A stretch of DNA of 64,000 nucleotides from Photobacterium proteolyticum (lineage in GTDB: Bacteria > Pseudomonadota > Gammaproteobacteria > Enterobacterales > Vibrionaceae), in assembly GCF_001939735.1 (NCBI RefSeq), contig NZ_MJIL01000060.1, forward strand, positions 62,001 through 126,000, in the 5' to 3' direction. Of the stretch, positions 46,244 to 55,876 are shown piece by piece. A program made the position numbers and the translations under genes. Position 1 is the stretch's first letter. Each line of letters opens with the position of its first letter. The notes beneath the pieces were generated by a model. That model worked only from the letters and a program-made list of their open reading frames with translations, was not told where the DNA came from and did no database searches.

Positions 46244-48490
46244 ATGAAGAATAATAAAAGCTATTTTTGCCTAATCCCGATAGTCGCCTTGTTAAATGGA
46301 TGTTCGGATGATAGTGAGCTGGAAACTGACTCCCGTCAGTTTGTTCCTTACACCTTGGATAAGTTGTATTACCCTAATGATTTGCTGCTTGGTGACAGTG
46401 ACGGGACGATTGAACTACCTGCTGAACAAGATGGCAGTGTTGTCGATTATCACGACTACGAGAATGTGTATGGTGCCCTGGATGGCTGGTCGACCGGGTA
46501 CCCGATGACGCTTCCGTTATCCGGTTCGAATGTCGCGATAGACCCAGAGACCTTATCCGAGAATGTGATTCTTTTTGACGTTGCCAGCGGAAAAAGGCTG
46601 GTGGCAGGTGACGACTTTATTGCAAGCCTGTCGGAAAGCCAGGAAATTGTGATTAAGCCGATGACAATATTCCCGGAGTCGACGACCTATGTATTGGCAC
46701 TGACAAATGGTATCAGGGACATTCAGGGCAATGAGCTTAAGCCTTCTCCGGGTTATGAAAAGCTTGCCAAGGGTGAATCCCTGGATGACCCATTAAGCGA
46801 TCAGGCTATGGCACAGGTTCAGCGCAATCAGAGTCAGTTAAAAGCGGCTGGAGTTACCGGGGAAATTGTTTATAGCGCTGAGTTTACAACCCAAAGCATT
46901 TATCCGGTCATGGAAGCTGCCCGGGAAAATATCCCGACCCAAATGTTGCAAAATCTGGCATTGAAGGCCAAGGGGAGAGATTACTGGACGTATAGTGCCA
47001 CGATTTCTATTCCGTATTATTTGGACATGCCAGGATCGTCTAACTGTGAGGTATCTTCACTTTATGAGCGCGGTAGTGAGAAATACCAGCAGGTTGATGC
47101 TGATCCGGTTGGCTACTGTCCACCTCTCTATAGCTGGTGGACTGACGATCCTGATGGTCATGGTAACTTTGTCCATGGCCAAAACCCCAAGCCGGGTGTT
47201 CGTTCAACACAGGAAATTCCTGTGGTTATCTATTCACCGGTTGATTGGAATCCTATAACGCTAAATGGTACGACTAAGTCATTGTCGACATCTATTTTTG
47301 TCCACGGTATCACAGGGTGGAAAGAGTCGGCAGGTACTATGGTGAAAAGCATTGTCACTCAAGGCGGTGGACGCTTTGTCGTAGCAATTGATCAGCCCCT
47401 TCATGGTGAACGCGGTATTGATATTAATCAAGACGGCATAATGGACATTACAGCCACTAGCTCTGAAGAGAACGAGGATAAATCCGTTTACCTGAACTTG
47501 TTGAGCCCGCTGACCTTGCGTGATAATCAGCGTCAGGCGGTTCTTGATCAGCTTGCGCTCAGAAAAGCACTAAATAGCACACCGTATATCGATAACAGTG
47601 ATATTAGTCTTATCGGTCATTCTCTGGGTGGGATAATTTCCACTATGGTGAGTGAGTTGTCGCAGGGCGTCGACGAACTGGCCTTTTCTACCGTTACTCT
47701 GGTTGTACCGGGAATGCATCTAACAGATCTGGTCATGAATTCCATGCTGCTGGGTGAGGAGGTTATTGGTGAGATTAAGAAATAAACCGATGTCCAGCTA
47801 GCCGTTGCCGGGATTCTCGGTGTCTATGATGAGTCGTTGCATTCACCGGAAGAGGGATTGAACGCGTTACGTGACTTTAAACTTGAGAGTCAGGAGAACC
47901 GTGATAAAGCCGCTGATATTGAAGAGATGATCTACGGTATGGTGATTGAGGAAATGACGGCTGCGATTCAGGCGGCGGTTGACGCAGGGGACCCAGCAAA
48001 CTTTACGACCAGACAGGCTACGAATGCCGAGCAGCCGATTCTGCTGATTGAAGCGGCAGGAAACTGTGGTGAATTCTTGGGTGAGTCTTGTATCGAAGGG
48101 GTAGAATACCTGTCTGATACTGTTGTTCCCAACAGTGCCGAAGGGTTGCCACTAGCAGGAACCGAACCTTTAATCCGTCACTTGGAGCTCGCCCCAATTT
48201 CGCAGCCAATATTAGATGGCACGGAGATTATTAAAGGCGCTATTCGCGTTAAGCACGGCGGTCATGGGACTTACTTGTTCCCTTATGAAGGAGCAGTGTC
48301 CTATGACGGTAAAGACAACAACGAGGGTGTGCCATCGATGCCTGGTGATGAACAGTTTAATATGGCAGAAGTTAAAGCGTCGATGGACATGCAGCAACTG
48401 GCGGTATCCAGTTTTGTGACAAGTGGTGGTGTTGACGTAAATGTTAATGAAGACTTGATCCATGGAGACATTGATCCCACTGCGGAGTAA
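46244..48490 (+). pseudogene. Surface lipase of the VolA / Pla-1-cef family, interrupted by one in-frame stop
   Basis: Start placed at ATG 46244 with GGA upstream; the product begins with a lipoprotein signal, lipobox LLNGC. The serine hydrolase motif IGHSLGG is near residue 459, preceded by SIFVHGITGWKES, the oxyanion region of an alpha/beta hydrolase. A TAA at 47783-47785 stops the frame at about residue 513. The same frame then continues without any shift (TDVQLAVAGILGVYDE) to a TAA at 48488-48490. The second part carries the conserved C-terminal region. One base change would restore one 748-codon gene, similar in size to VolA lysophospholipases. Confidence 0.85.
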
Positions 48491-48598
48491 TTATGGTTTA
48501 TCTTGGGTGTTTTTTGTCCGCTCGGTATCGCGCAAGGTTGCAACTGCGTAAGGATTTGGTAAAAGAACAATATGTTCGAGGGTGTACAGGAGGTTATG

Positions 48599-48850
48599 AT
48601 GACTGTTGCCGTAAAATCTGTCGCTGAAAAGTTGCTAAGCCCTGCCATTTTGCTTCAGGCAAAAACCGATGGGGCGCTCAATGCGCTGGAAGCGGTGTAC
48701 ACCAAAGCCCGTTATGCAAGGTTTACCCGGGTTAAGTGGGGCGCTGATTACTATGATGGTATTCAGTTTGATGACGGTAGCCATATCAGTGTCCGTCCTG
48801 GTCCGTTCAACCGCTTAATGCTTGTCGCGACTGACGCGAGCACCCAGTAA
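48599..48850 (+). CDS. Small protein of unknown function
   Basis: 83 residues from the second ATG (48599), which has ACAGGAGG five bases upstream. No signal peptide or membrane segment. The middle holds GALNALEAVYTKARYARFTRVKWG and the end a beta-hairpin-like YYDGIQFDDGSHISVRPG. I do not know the family. It lies about 110 bases after the lipase remnant and before a stem-loop. Confidence 0.65.
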   Translation: MTVAVKSVAEKLLSPAILLQAKTDGALNALEAVYTKARYARFTRVKWGADYYDGIQFDDGSHISVRPGPFNRLMLVATDASTQ

Positions 48851-48872
48851 CGCCATTACACATACCTTTTTC

Positions 48873-48909
48873 AAATCCCTTTCGGGTGACACTTGTCCGG
48901 AAGGGATTT
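48873..48909 (+). terminator. Probable terminator after the 48599 gene
   Basis: AAATCCCTT (48873-48881) pairs with AAGGGATTT (48901-48909); CGG/CCG pairs extend the stem inward. It is followed by CTTATTTC. The T tract is modest. Confidence 0.6.
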
Positions 48910-48945
48910 CTTATTTCATCCTTGCTTCACTCATTGAAAAACATG

Positions 48946-48982
48946 CAACCATATATGAAATCAAAGATTTCATATATGGTTG
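48946..48982. repeat. Perfect 17-bp inverted repeat with a 3-base spacer
   Basis: CAACCATATATGAAATC and its exact complement flank AAA. It lies between the 48599 gene and the leader peptide of the aromatic permease. No T tract follows, so it is not an ordinary terminator. A long AT-rich dyad of this kind could be an operator or a stable RNA hairpin. Confidence 0.6.
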
Positions 48983-49094
48983 TTGTGATTTATCTGCCAG
49001 AACTTTAACTTGCTAATTGACCGAACAAAAACAGGATAATTGATGGATTATTATCCTTATTAGCAGGGAAATATCGTTTTTTGGAGTACGATAA

Positions 49095-49253
49095 ATGAAA
49101 CTTAATACAGCAGGGCTGTCTCATTCAGCCATAAACTGCTCATTGTCAGCGTCGAACGCTGCATCATCTCGCCACCATTCTGTCCGCTCTTCTGCATTTG
49201 CCTCTCAGCACGACGGTTTTTTTACCTATTCGCGATTTAGCTTTTTTAGCTAA
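49095..49253 (+). CDS. Candidate regulatory leader peptide, Phe/Tyr-rich at its end
   Basis: 52 codons from ATG 49095, with TTGGAG eight bases upstream, ending at a TAATAA double stop. The peptide is Ser- and His-rich in the middle and ends GFFTYSRFSFFS: six Phe and one Tyr among the last twelve residues. It lies about 200 bases before an aromatic amino acid permease, where TnaC- or PheL-type leaders sit. It has no similarity to a known protein that I can name. A hairpin (49333-49366) follows. The call rests on position, ribosome site and composition. Confidence 0.5.
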   Translation: MKLNTAGLSHSAINCSLSASNAASSRHHSVRSSAFASQHDGFFTYSRFSFFS

Positions 49254-49452
49254 TAATTCTTGTCTGTCCTTTAGGGGCGATCTTTCTTTATAGACTGTTT
49301 TATAACGACTTTGACCAAAGTGTTTATGTTTTGATGCTATTTAGCTGCTGACCACAGCAAAGCATCCGTGAGATCGTCAAACAGACAGCATATCAGTACT
49401 GCTTAAGGGACATCCTCAGGCAGAGTCGATCTATTTTTCAGAGATAATTGTT
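49254..49452 (+). promoter_or_regulatory. Untranslated region between leader peptide and permease
   Basis: About 200 bases. GATGCT...AGCATC with inner GCTG/CAGC forms a stem-loop at 49333-49366. No run of T follows it, so a Rho-dependent or translation-level mechanism would be more likely than an intrinsic terminator if this leader is regulatory. Confidence 0.35.
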
Positions 49453-50619
49453 GTGAACTTGAAGTTATTGGGTAGTGCGCTGATCGTAGCTGGTACGGCG
49501 CTGGGTGCGGGAATGCTGGCAATTCCGATGGTATTGGCACAATTCGGACTGTTATGGGGCACCTTGATGATGCTCTTCATCTGGTCTGGAACGACTTATG
49601 CGGCCTTACTGCTTTTAGAAGCCAGTATTAAAGCCGGTGGTGGTTTGGGAATGAATACCATTGCCCGCAAAACGCTGGGCAAGGGTGGCCAGGTAGTTAC
49701 AAACGGCCTTCTATATGCTTTGCTGGTTTGTCTGTTGATGGCTTACATCATTGGTGCCGGTGATCTGGTTAAGAAAATGATGAGCAGTCTGGGCGCTGAG
49801 CTGACGATGATGCAGTGTCAAATCGCCTTTGCGCTAATTGCCGGTATCGTTGTTGCAGCCGGTACTGCGGCGGTAGATAAGCTTAACCGGGTGCTGTTTG
49901 CCATTATGGTGGTAATGCTGGGTTTGACATTGGTATCACTGGTACCGACTATTTCTGTTGAAAACCTTCTGGAAGCCTCCAGTGATAGCAAGATTGATCT
50001 GATTAAAACAAGTTCGGTGCTGTTTACCAGCTTTGGTTTCGTTGTGGTTATCCCGTCTCTGGTGACTTACAACGAAGATGCCACGCACAAACAGCTACGT
50101 AACATGATTATCGGAGGCTCCTGCATACCGCTGGTTAGTTACCTGTTCTGGCTGTACGCTGCGATGGGTAACTTGTCAGCTGAACAGATGACGTCTTTTG
50201 CAAATGTTTCTGAGCTTATTGCGACACTGGGCGCTGAGCATAACATGATCAAGCTGGTGCTATCGGTCTTTACTGGTCTTGCGCTACTGACGTCGTTTCT
50301 GGGTGTGGCTATGGCGCTATTTGATCAAAATGCTGATGCCTTTAAACAGAACAGGGCGGTCACTTATGTGCTGACATTCATCTTGCCTCTGATGGGGGCG
50401 CTCTGGGCTGCTGACCAGTTCCTGGCAGTACTGGGATATGCCGGCATTATTCTGGTTTTCCTAGCGATTTTTGTGCCGATGGCGATGACTATCAAAGTGC
50501 GTAGGCTGCAAAGTGTTCAGGAAGACGCAGTCGAGTATTACCAGGCTGGCGGTGGTCAGCTTGCATTGGGGATGAGCTTTTTGTTTGGCTGTTTCTTGTT
50601 GGCTGCTGAACTAATCTAA
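49453..50619 (+). CDS. tyrP: Aromatic amino acid permease of the TyrP/HAAAP family
   Basis: 388 residues, 11 membrane helices expected. It starts at GTG 49453. The N-terminal GSALIVAGTALGAGMLAIP and the segment SFGFVVVIPSLVTYNED are the hallmarks of the hydroxy/aromatic amino acid permease family; the TyrP-like length and sequence favour tyrosine over tryptophan (Mtr) as substrate, but that is inference. It is driven by protons across the inner membrane. It is preceded by a candidate Phe/Tyr leader and ends in a strong terminator. Confidence 0.9.
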   Translation: MNLKLLGSALIVAGTALGAGMLAIPMVLAQFGLLWGTLMMLFIWSGTTYAALLLLEASIKAGGGLGMNTIARKTLGKGGQVVTNGLLYALLVCLLMAYIIGAGDLVKKMMSSLGAELTMMQCQIAFALIAGIVVAAGTAAVDKLNRVLFAIMVVMLGLTLVSLVPTISVENLLEASSDSKIDLIKTSSVLFTSFGFVVVIPSLVTYNEDATHKQLRNMIIGGSCIPLVSYLFWLYAAMGNLSAEQMTSFANVSELIATLGAEHNMIKLVLSVFTGLALLTSFLGVAMALFDQNADAFKQNRAVTYVLTFILPLMGALWAADQFLAVLGYAGIILVFLAIFVPMAMTIKVRRLQSVQEDAVEYYQAGGGQLALGMSFLFGCFLLAAELI

Positions 50620-50651
50620 GCTCTTCATTGACTAGCATTTTTTGAGTACAG

Positions 50652-50690
50652 AAAAAGGGCGTTTACCTGACGGTAAACGCCTTTTTATTT
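50652..50690 (+). terminator. Terminator after the aromatic permease
   Basis: GGCGTTTACC (50658-50667) and GGTAAACGCC (50672-50681) form a 10-bp stem with a TGAC loop, flanked by A and T runs. It should work in either direction. Confidence 0.92.
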
Positions 50691-50717
50691 TCAGAGATAG
50701 TTGTTGAATATGAAGAG

Positions 50718-50787
50718 AGCATGCTTGTTTGACCGAACGAACATGCGCCGAGCTGATAAACTTTGAGTGACCGAACAAAGATTTATC
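50718..50787. repeat. Two tandem stem-loops sharing the loop sequence TGACCGAAC
   Basis: The first stem uses GCATG/CATGC with TTGTT/AAC-AA pairing; the second uses GATAAA-CTTTG with CAAAG-A-TTTATC. Both loops carry TGACCGAA(C) (50730-50738 and 50768-50776). A third copy of the nonamer lies at 49018-49026, before the leader peptide. Confidence 0.5.
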
Positions 50788-51005
50788 CAGCTTCCCTTTG
50801 GAGTAGAACTTGGGAATAGGGTGGGAAGCTGTTCTCATTCAACAAGTTGATCATACAAACTTTTATTGCGTGCTGCTATAGAAGCACAGGATTCGGGGCT
50901 ACCGACATCTGATTTGAAGTGTAAACTAAGCAATACATACGGTTGAAAAATAGGCAGTTTGATGTAGCCTTTTATATCTGTTTCGTTTTCAGATAAGGAG
51001 AGTCA
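50788..51005. other. Intergenic region before the Ap4A phosphorylase-like gene
   Basis: About 220 bases (386 between genes in total). It holds an 8-base inverted repeat AGCTTCCC ... GGGAAGCT (50789-50830) and the AAGGAG ribosome site of the next gene near 50996. No other feature is seen. Confidence 0.4.
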
Positions 51006-51779
51006 ATGTTTTGGAATGTCGCTGAGCAAGTGACCCAGCAAGCACTCGCTGATAGCCTCTTGATGCCAATAACAACAGAAGCTGAAGTGATCACGGAGCA
51101 GGGAGTCGATTACCTCGGTTATGTAGTTACGCCCAATGCCAGTAAAAAGCCGATAGCGAAAGCACCGCAAGCGAACCCGTTTCTGCCCTATGAGCCGTCT
51201 ATGTATGTCGGAGAAGCCGGAGAGCATCATGTGTGTCTGCTCAATAAGTTTCCTGTCTTATCACCTCATTTGCTAATTTGCTCCAAGACATTTATTCCCC
51301 AAATATCTCAGCTATGTCTGGCAGATTTTAAAGCCTGGTTGCTGGGATTTGATGCTAGGGATGTATTGGGTTTTTATAATAGCGGCCCGCTTGCCGGGGC
51401 CAGCCAGCCGCATCGGCATATGCAGGTGGTAAAAGCCGATATACCGCTCGAACCGCTCATAGAGTCAGGCTCTCTGCCTTTCAGGCATTGCCTTTTTCTA
51501 CTCACAAGGCCGAGTGCCGAAGAGTTGTATCAGTATTATCTGGATGCATTGAAGGTGTTGTCGCTGATTGATGATGAAGGGAAGTGCAGCCCTTACAATA
51601 TCTTACTGACAGAGCGCTGGATGCTGATATTGCCGAGGATAATCAATAATATAGAAGGGGTGTTTGCTAATGCGCTCAATTACAGCGGCAGGTTTCTGGT
51701 AAAGCGTCCTGAGCAGCTTAGATGGCTGCAGCAATACGGCATCATGCGTTATCTCACTGAGTGCAGCGAGAGTAATTAA
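51006..51779 (+). CDS. Ap4A phosphorylase / ATP adenylyltransferase-like protein
   Basis: 257 residues, HIT superfamily. The GASQPHRHMQVV segment near residue 133 holds the active-site histidines of the ATP adenylyltransferase (Apa1/2-like) group, and the N-terminal half has the accompanying LLNKFPVLSPHLLICSK strands. It should cleave diadenosine tetraphosphate by phosphorolysis to ADP and ATP, a role in nucleotide-stress control. Monocistronic; convergent with fusA. Confidence 0.88.
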   Translation: MFWNVAEQVTQQALADSLLMPITTEAEVITEQGVDYLGYVVTPNASKKPIAKAPQANPFLPYEPSMYVGEAGEHHVCLLNKFPVLSPHLLICSKTFIPQISQLCLADFKAWLLGFDARDVLGFYNSGPLAGASQPHRHMQVVKADIPLEPLIESGSLPFRHCLFLLTRPSAEELYQYYLDALKVLSLIDDEGKCSPYNILLTERWMLILPRIINNIEGVFANALNYSGRFLVKRPEQLRWLQQYGIMRYLTECSESN

Positions 51780-51850
51780 GACGTCACACCAAAGACATCA
51801 TTGATATTGTTCTTGTGTTCATTTCCTCTATGTTTTTTCTTTACGCACAG

Positions 51851-51889
51851 ATAAAAAATAACCCCAGTTACCGAGGCAACTGGGGTTAT
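51851..51889 (-). terminator. Terminator of the fusA-type gene
   Basis: ATAACCCCAGTT (51858-51869) and AACTGGGGTTAT (51878-51889) form a 12-bp stem with an 8-base loop. On the minus strand it is followed by a run of T. Confidence 0.9.
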
Positions 51890-51913
51890 CGATAGCTTAA
51901 AGTAATTTAAAAA

Positions 51914-54001
51914 TTACTTCTTAGCGTCTTTTTCTTTCTGCTCTGCGATTACTGCTTCAGCAACGTTCGCAGGACATGGTGCGTAGTGTGAGAACTCCAT
52001 AGAGAACTGACCACGACCAGAAGTCATTGTACGTAGAGTACCGATGTAGCCGAACATTTCTGATAGAGGAACGTCTGCTTTAATACGAACACCGGTAGTA
52101 CCAGCCATCTGATCTTTGATCATACCACGACGACGGTTAAGGTCACCGATAACATCACCAACGTGATCTTCTGGAGTGAACACGTCTACGTGCATCACTG
52201 GCTCAAGAAGCTGTGCACCTGCTTTAGGCATAGACTGACGGAATGCACCTTTCGCTGCGATTTCGAATGCTACTGCAGATGAATCGACTGCGTGGAAGCC
52301 ACCGTCGAATAGTTCAACTTCAACGTCAAGAACAGGGAAACCAGCTAGAACACCAGTGTCCATCATGCCAGCAAAACCTTTCTCGATTGCAGGCCAGAAT
52401 TCTTTAGGTACGTTACCACCAACAACAGTTGAAGAGAACGTGAAGCCTGAGTTTGGCTCACCTGGCTTGATACGGTAGTCGATCTTACCGAACTGACCAG
52501 AACCACCAGACTGCTTCTTGTGCGTGTAGCTATCTTCAACAGGCTGAGTGATAGTTTCACGGTAAGCAACCTGTGGCTGACCAACGATTAGGTCAACGCC
52601 GTAAGTACGCTTAAGGATGTCAACTTTGATGTCTAGGTGAAGTTCACCCATACCTTTCAGGATAGTTTCACCTGAATCTTCGTCAGTCTCAACCTGGAAT
52701 GATGGATCTTCTGCAACCATCTTACCGATAGCGATACCCATCTTCTCAGAACCGCCTTTGTCCTTAGGAGCAACTGCGATTGAGATTACTGGCTCAGGGA
52801 AGATCATTGGCTCAAGAGTACACTCGTGCTTAACATCACATAGAGTGTGACCAGTCTGAACGTTCTTCATACCTACAACAGCGATGATGTCACCAGCTTG
52901 TGCAGAAGTTAGTTCGTTACGCTCGTCAGCCTGCATTTCAACCATACGGCCGATACGCTCAGTCTTACCAGTTGCGCTGTTAAGGATTGTGTCACCTTTG
53001 TTCATCACACCTGAGTAGATGCGGATGAATGTTAGGGCACCGAAACGGTCGTCCATAATTTTGAACGCAAGAGCACGTAGAGGCTCTTTTTCGTCAACTA
53101 GTGCTACTTCACCCGTTGGCTCACCAGTTTCTGGATCTGTTAGCGGCTGAGGATCAACTTCAGTCGGAGCTGGTAGGTAATCAACAACTGCGTCAAGAAT
53201 TAGCTGCATACCTTTGTTTTTGAATGCAGAACCACAGAAAGTTGGGAAGAACGCTAGGTCACGAGTACCTTTACGGATACAACGCTTAAGGTCTTCGATA
53301 GAAGGCTCTTCACCTTCCATGTAAGCTTCCATTAGGTCGTCGTCCTGCTCAACAGCAGTTTCAACAAGCTCTTCACGGTAAGTTTCTACGTCATCAACCA
53401 TATCCGCTGGGATTTCTTTGATTTCGTAGTTTTCTGGAAGACCTGTGTCATCCCAAACGTAAGCTTGACGGTTTAGTACGTCAACAACACCAACGAAGTC
53501 ATCTTCGCGACCGATTGGTAGAGTCATAACTAGTGGGTTAGCACCTAGAACGTTCTTAACCTGGTCAACAACGTTGAAGAAATCTGCACCCATACGGTCT
53601 AGTTTGTTAACGAAGATCAGACGAGCAACTTCTGATTCGTTTGCGTAACGCCAGTTAGTTTCTGACTGAGGCTCAACACCACCAGAACCACAGAATACAC
53701 CGATACCACCATCAAGTACTTTAAGTGAACGGTAAACTTCAACTGTGAAGTCAACGTGTCCAGGAGTATCGATAACGTTTAGACGGTGGTTGTTCCAGAA
53801 ACAGCTAACTGCTGCAGACTGGATTGTAATACCACGCTCAGCTTCCTGCTCCATGAAGTCAGTAGTTGATTCGCCGTCGTGTACTTCACCAGTCTTGTGG
53901 ATTTGACCAGTAAGCTTAAGGATACGCTCAGTAGTGGTGGTTTTACCCGCATCAACGTGCGCGAAAATACCAATGTTTCTGTATTTAGATAAATCTGCCA
54001 T
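51914..54001 (-). CDS. fusA: Elongation factor G, second copy (EF-G2 type)
   Basis: 695 residues. G-domain motifs AHVDAGKT (residues 14-21), DTPGHVDF and NKLDRMGA are intact, as are the later domains. It drives ribosomal translocation with GTP and, with RRF, may recycle ribosomes. It stands alone rather than between rpsG and tufA, and Vibrionaceae commonly carry such a second fusA; the window does not show the other copy. Codon use is markedly biased toward the codons of highly expressed genes. Confidence 0.96.
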   Translation of the reverse strand: MADLSKYRNIGIFAHVDAGKTTTTERILKLTGQIHKTGEVHDGESTTDFMEQEAERGITIQSAAVSCFWNNHRLNVIDTPGHVDFTVEVYRSLKVLDGGIGVFCGSGGVEPQSETNWRYANESEVARLIFVNKLDRMGADFFNVVDQVKNVLGANPLVMTLPIGREDDFVGVVDVLNRQAYVWDDTGLPENYEIKEIPADMVDDVETYREELVETAVEQDDDLMEAYMEGEEPSIEDLKRCIRKGTRDLAFFPTFCGSAFKNKGMQLILDAVVDYLPAPTEVDPQPLTDPETGEPTGEVALVDEKEPLRALAFKIMDDRFGALTFIRIYSGVMNKGDTILNSATGKTERIGRMVEMQADERNELTSAQAGDIIAVVGMKNVQTGHTLCDVKHECTLEPMIFPEPVISIAVAPKDKGGSEKMGIAIGKMVAEDPSFQVETDEDSGETILKGMGELHLDIKVDILKRTYGVDLIVGQPQVAYRETITQPVEDSYTHKKQSGGSGQFGKIDYRIKPGEPNSGFTFSSTVVGGNVPKEFWPAIEKGFAGMMDTGVLAGFPVLDVEVELFDGGFHAVDSSAVAFEIAAKGAFRQSMPKAGAQLLEPVMHVDVFTPEDHVGDVIGDLNRRRGMIKDQMAGTTGVRIKADVPLSEMFGYIGTLRTMTSGRGQFSMEFSHYAPCPANVAEAVIAEQKEKDAKK

Positions 54002-54480
54002 TGTTTTTCTCTATAAACAATTACTGTCACTATTCGGTGGGGGAGTATATCACTGATTCAAACAAAGATTACAGAGCCCATGCACTATAAAATGAACATT
54101 TGCTTGTTTTTGCTCCGTCTTTTCTATATTTCCAGCTCAAACGCTCAATAAAACCACAAGGTTACCAATGAGATAAGATAATCTTCTGGGAAATGACCCA
54201 TATACAGGTTGCTTATCTTTGTGGTAGACGTTGCAGGTTGTTTACCGAACGCTTTGTGATAATTCTCCGTGTAGTTTGAGTCTGGTGTTGTGACCCATAG
54301 TTGAATCGGATTAAGTCTAGTTCGGTTAGGCCTCGTGTACCAGTTGTGTTCCCATATTTTCAGGTGCTGATGGAAGATAGTTAATGGCCTAGTCATGGCT
54401 GCCTTGCCAGTATGAAAGACAGGTTGAGTTTGACAAAATTGTAAGTGCTAGACTTTTCCTGAATAAACCGGAGAAGTGAT
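54002..54480. other. Intergenic region between fusA and the DUF4336 gene
   Basis: About 480 bases that must hold two divergent promoters. A minus-strand open frame of 83 codons (54145-54396) with no ribosome site or recognised family is present; its peptide contains PNRTRLNPIQLWVTTPDSN. It could be a small gene or a remnant; I do not annotate it as real. Confidence 0.4.
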
Positions 54481-55188
54481 ATGAGCATGCTATTGACTGA
54501 ACATACCCGAGATAGGATATGGACAAATGACTATCCGGTACATTATGCCGGTTTAGATTTCTTCTCACGGATGACCGTAATTCGCCTTATCGACGATCGG
54601 CTGCTGCTGCATTCGCCTTGCCATATCAGTCCGGCATTGAAAGCGCAGCTTGATCAGTTGGGAGAGGTTGCGTATATCGTTGCTCCAGGCTCGTATCATT
54701 ACCAGCATATTGTTTCCGCACAGGATACTTACCCGCTAGCGCAAACCATGATTTGTCCGGGTGTTGAACAGAAAGTGCCGGATTTGCAATTCAGTGAGTT
54801 CCTGTGCGACAAGGTCCCTGACTGTTGGGTTGATGATTTTGACCAGGTATTGGTGCGCGGGGCTAAATATATGTGGGAGGTGGCTTTTTTCCACAAGCCG
54901 AGTCGAACACTTATTCTGGTCGATCTTGTCGAAAACATTGGCGATAAAACAAAAGGGGTTGGCTGGGGAATGAAGTTTTGGTGGAAGCTGGTTTTTCGAA
55001 TGTGGAATCACCCCAAGCCGGCACCCGAGTATCAGTTAGGCTGGAAGGATAAAGTTGCAGCAAGGCAGTCTTTATTGCAGATACTGAACTGGGATTTTGA
55101 GCGGGTGATTATTTCTCATGGTGATTTAATCAATCATAACGCCAAGGAAATAGTCAGGCAGGCCTGGGAAGTGCCGCTTGAGCACTGA
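54481..55188 (+). CDS. DUF4336 protein, metallo-beta-lactamase-like fold
   Basis: 235 residues. DUF4336 proteins resemble the metallo-hydrolase fold but often lack its full His set; the segments HSPCHISPALKAQLDQLGEV and YIVAPGSYHYQHI and the C-terminal VIISHGDLINHNAKE fit. No signal peptide, so cytoplasmic. Function is unknown. GGAGAAG precedes the ATG. It is convergent with the RNA methyltransferase gene. Confidence 0.88.
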   Translation: MSMLLTEHTRDRIWTNDYPVHYAGLDFFSRMTVIRLIDDRLLLHSPCHISPALKAQLDQLGEVAYIVAPGSYHYQHIVSAQDTYPLAQTMICPGVEQKVPDLQFSEFLCDKVPDCWVDDFDQVLVRGAKYMWEVAFFHKPSRTLILVDLVENIGDKTKGVGWGMKFWWKLVFRMWNHPKPAPEYQLGWKDKVAARQSLLQILNWDFERVIISHGDLINHNAKEIVRQAWEVPLEH

Positions 55189-55200
55189 CTTTATCTGTGT

Positions 55201-55228
55201 GGAATAACCAAGAGGGCTTGGTTATTCC
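55201..55228. terminator. Stem-loop between two convergent genes
   Basis: GGAATAACCAA and TTGGTTATTCC form an 11-bp stem with a 6-base loop. The T tract is weak, but the position between two stops supports a bidirectional terminator. Confidence 0.55.
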
Positions 55229-55267
55229 GTTGGCTGTCTATTAATTGCTGTATATATAGTGGGCTAT

Positions 55268-55726
55268 TTATTTGTGGTTAGAGAAATTATCGCCCTTTGC
55301 CATGCGATCATAAAGGATAACGTTCACGGCAGCAGCCAGGTTCATGCAGCCCTTGGTCGGAACGTAAATTGTTTCGCGACAAAAATCAGTGATCTCTTTT
55401 TTCAGCGTATTGTCTTCCGGCCCAAAGATATAGAAAGCCCGTTTAGGATGCTTGTAGTCCGGCAGAGGCTTGGCCCCTTCAATCAAATCGACAGCAACAG
55501 GAACACAATCATGCGGGATGATATCTTTCAGGTCCTGAACCCCGATCAGCGGGATATCCTGATAGACGTTTTTGGTGTCAGTACAAAACTTTTTGGCAAG
55601 GTCATAACGTGTCCCTGTATAAAACACCGAGTTCACGCCATAGCAACCAGCTGCGCGCATTACTGAACCAACATTTTCAGGGGTTTTGGGGTTGAATAGC
55701 CCGACACAGGAGTAACCTTTGCTCAT
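55268..55726 (-). CDS. SPOUT-family RNA methyltransferase (TrmH/SpoU type)
   Basis: 152 residues, one SPOUT domain. Motif 1 NPKTPENVGSVMRAA (Asn and Gly loop), motif 2 YIFGPEDNTL and motif 3 CMNLAAAVNVILYDR are all present. It methylates the 2'-O of a tRNA or rRNA ribose with SAM. The short length is like TrmL (tRNA position 34) but the target cannot be settled from sequence. Confidence 0.93.
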   Translation of the reverse strand: MSKGYSCVGLFNPKTPENVGSVMRAAGCYGVNSVFYTGTRYDLAKKFCTDTKNVYQDIPLIGVQDLKDIIPHDCVPVAVDLIEGAKPLPDYKHPKRAFYIFGPEDNTLKKEITDFCRETIYVPTKGCMNLAAAVNVILYDRMAKGDNFSNHK

Positions 55727-55876
55727 ATCGCATACATCTTCAAAATTAAAATCGAGGCGGGATTATACGGATTTTTCTGCAAAATTGCAGGAACAAAAGA
55801 AATGCGGCTAGCTTACGGGGAGATGGGTTGAGGTAACAGCCCCATTAATGGCGGGACTGTTGCCTATAAGCAGAGT

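Larger units (their letters stand above)
49434..50706 (+). repeat. 19-base direct repeat flanking the permease gene
   Basis: TTTTCAGAGATAATTGTTG at 49434-49452, just before the permease start, recurs with one mismatch (A to G) at 50688-50706, just after its terminator, followed by AATATGAAG. The second copy resembles the ribosome-site region of a lost or absent second permease gene. Confidence 0.6.

Noticed and set aside
50632-50838. 68-codon minus-strand frame after the permease
   Set aside because: It runs through the strong terminator and the tandem stem-loops, has no ribosome site and no known family.
54145-54396. 83-codon minus-strand frame upstream of fusA
   Set aside because: No ribosome site and no family; it may be a remnant but this cannot be shown here.
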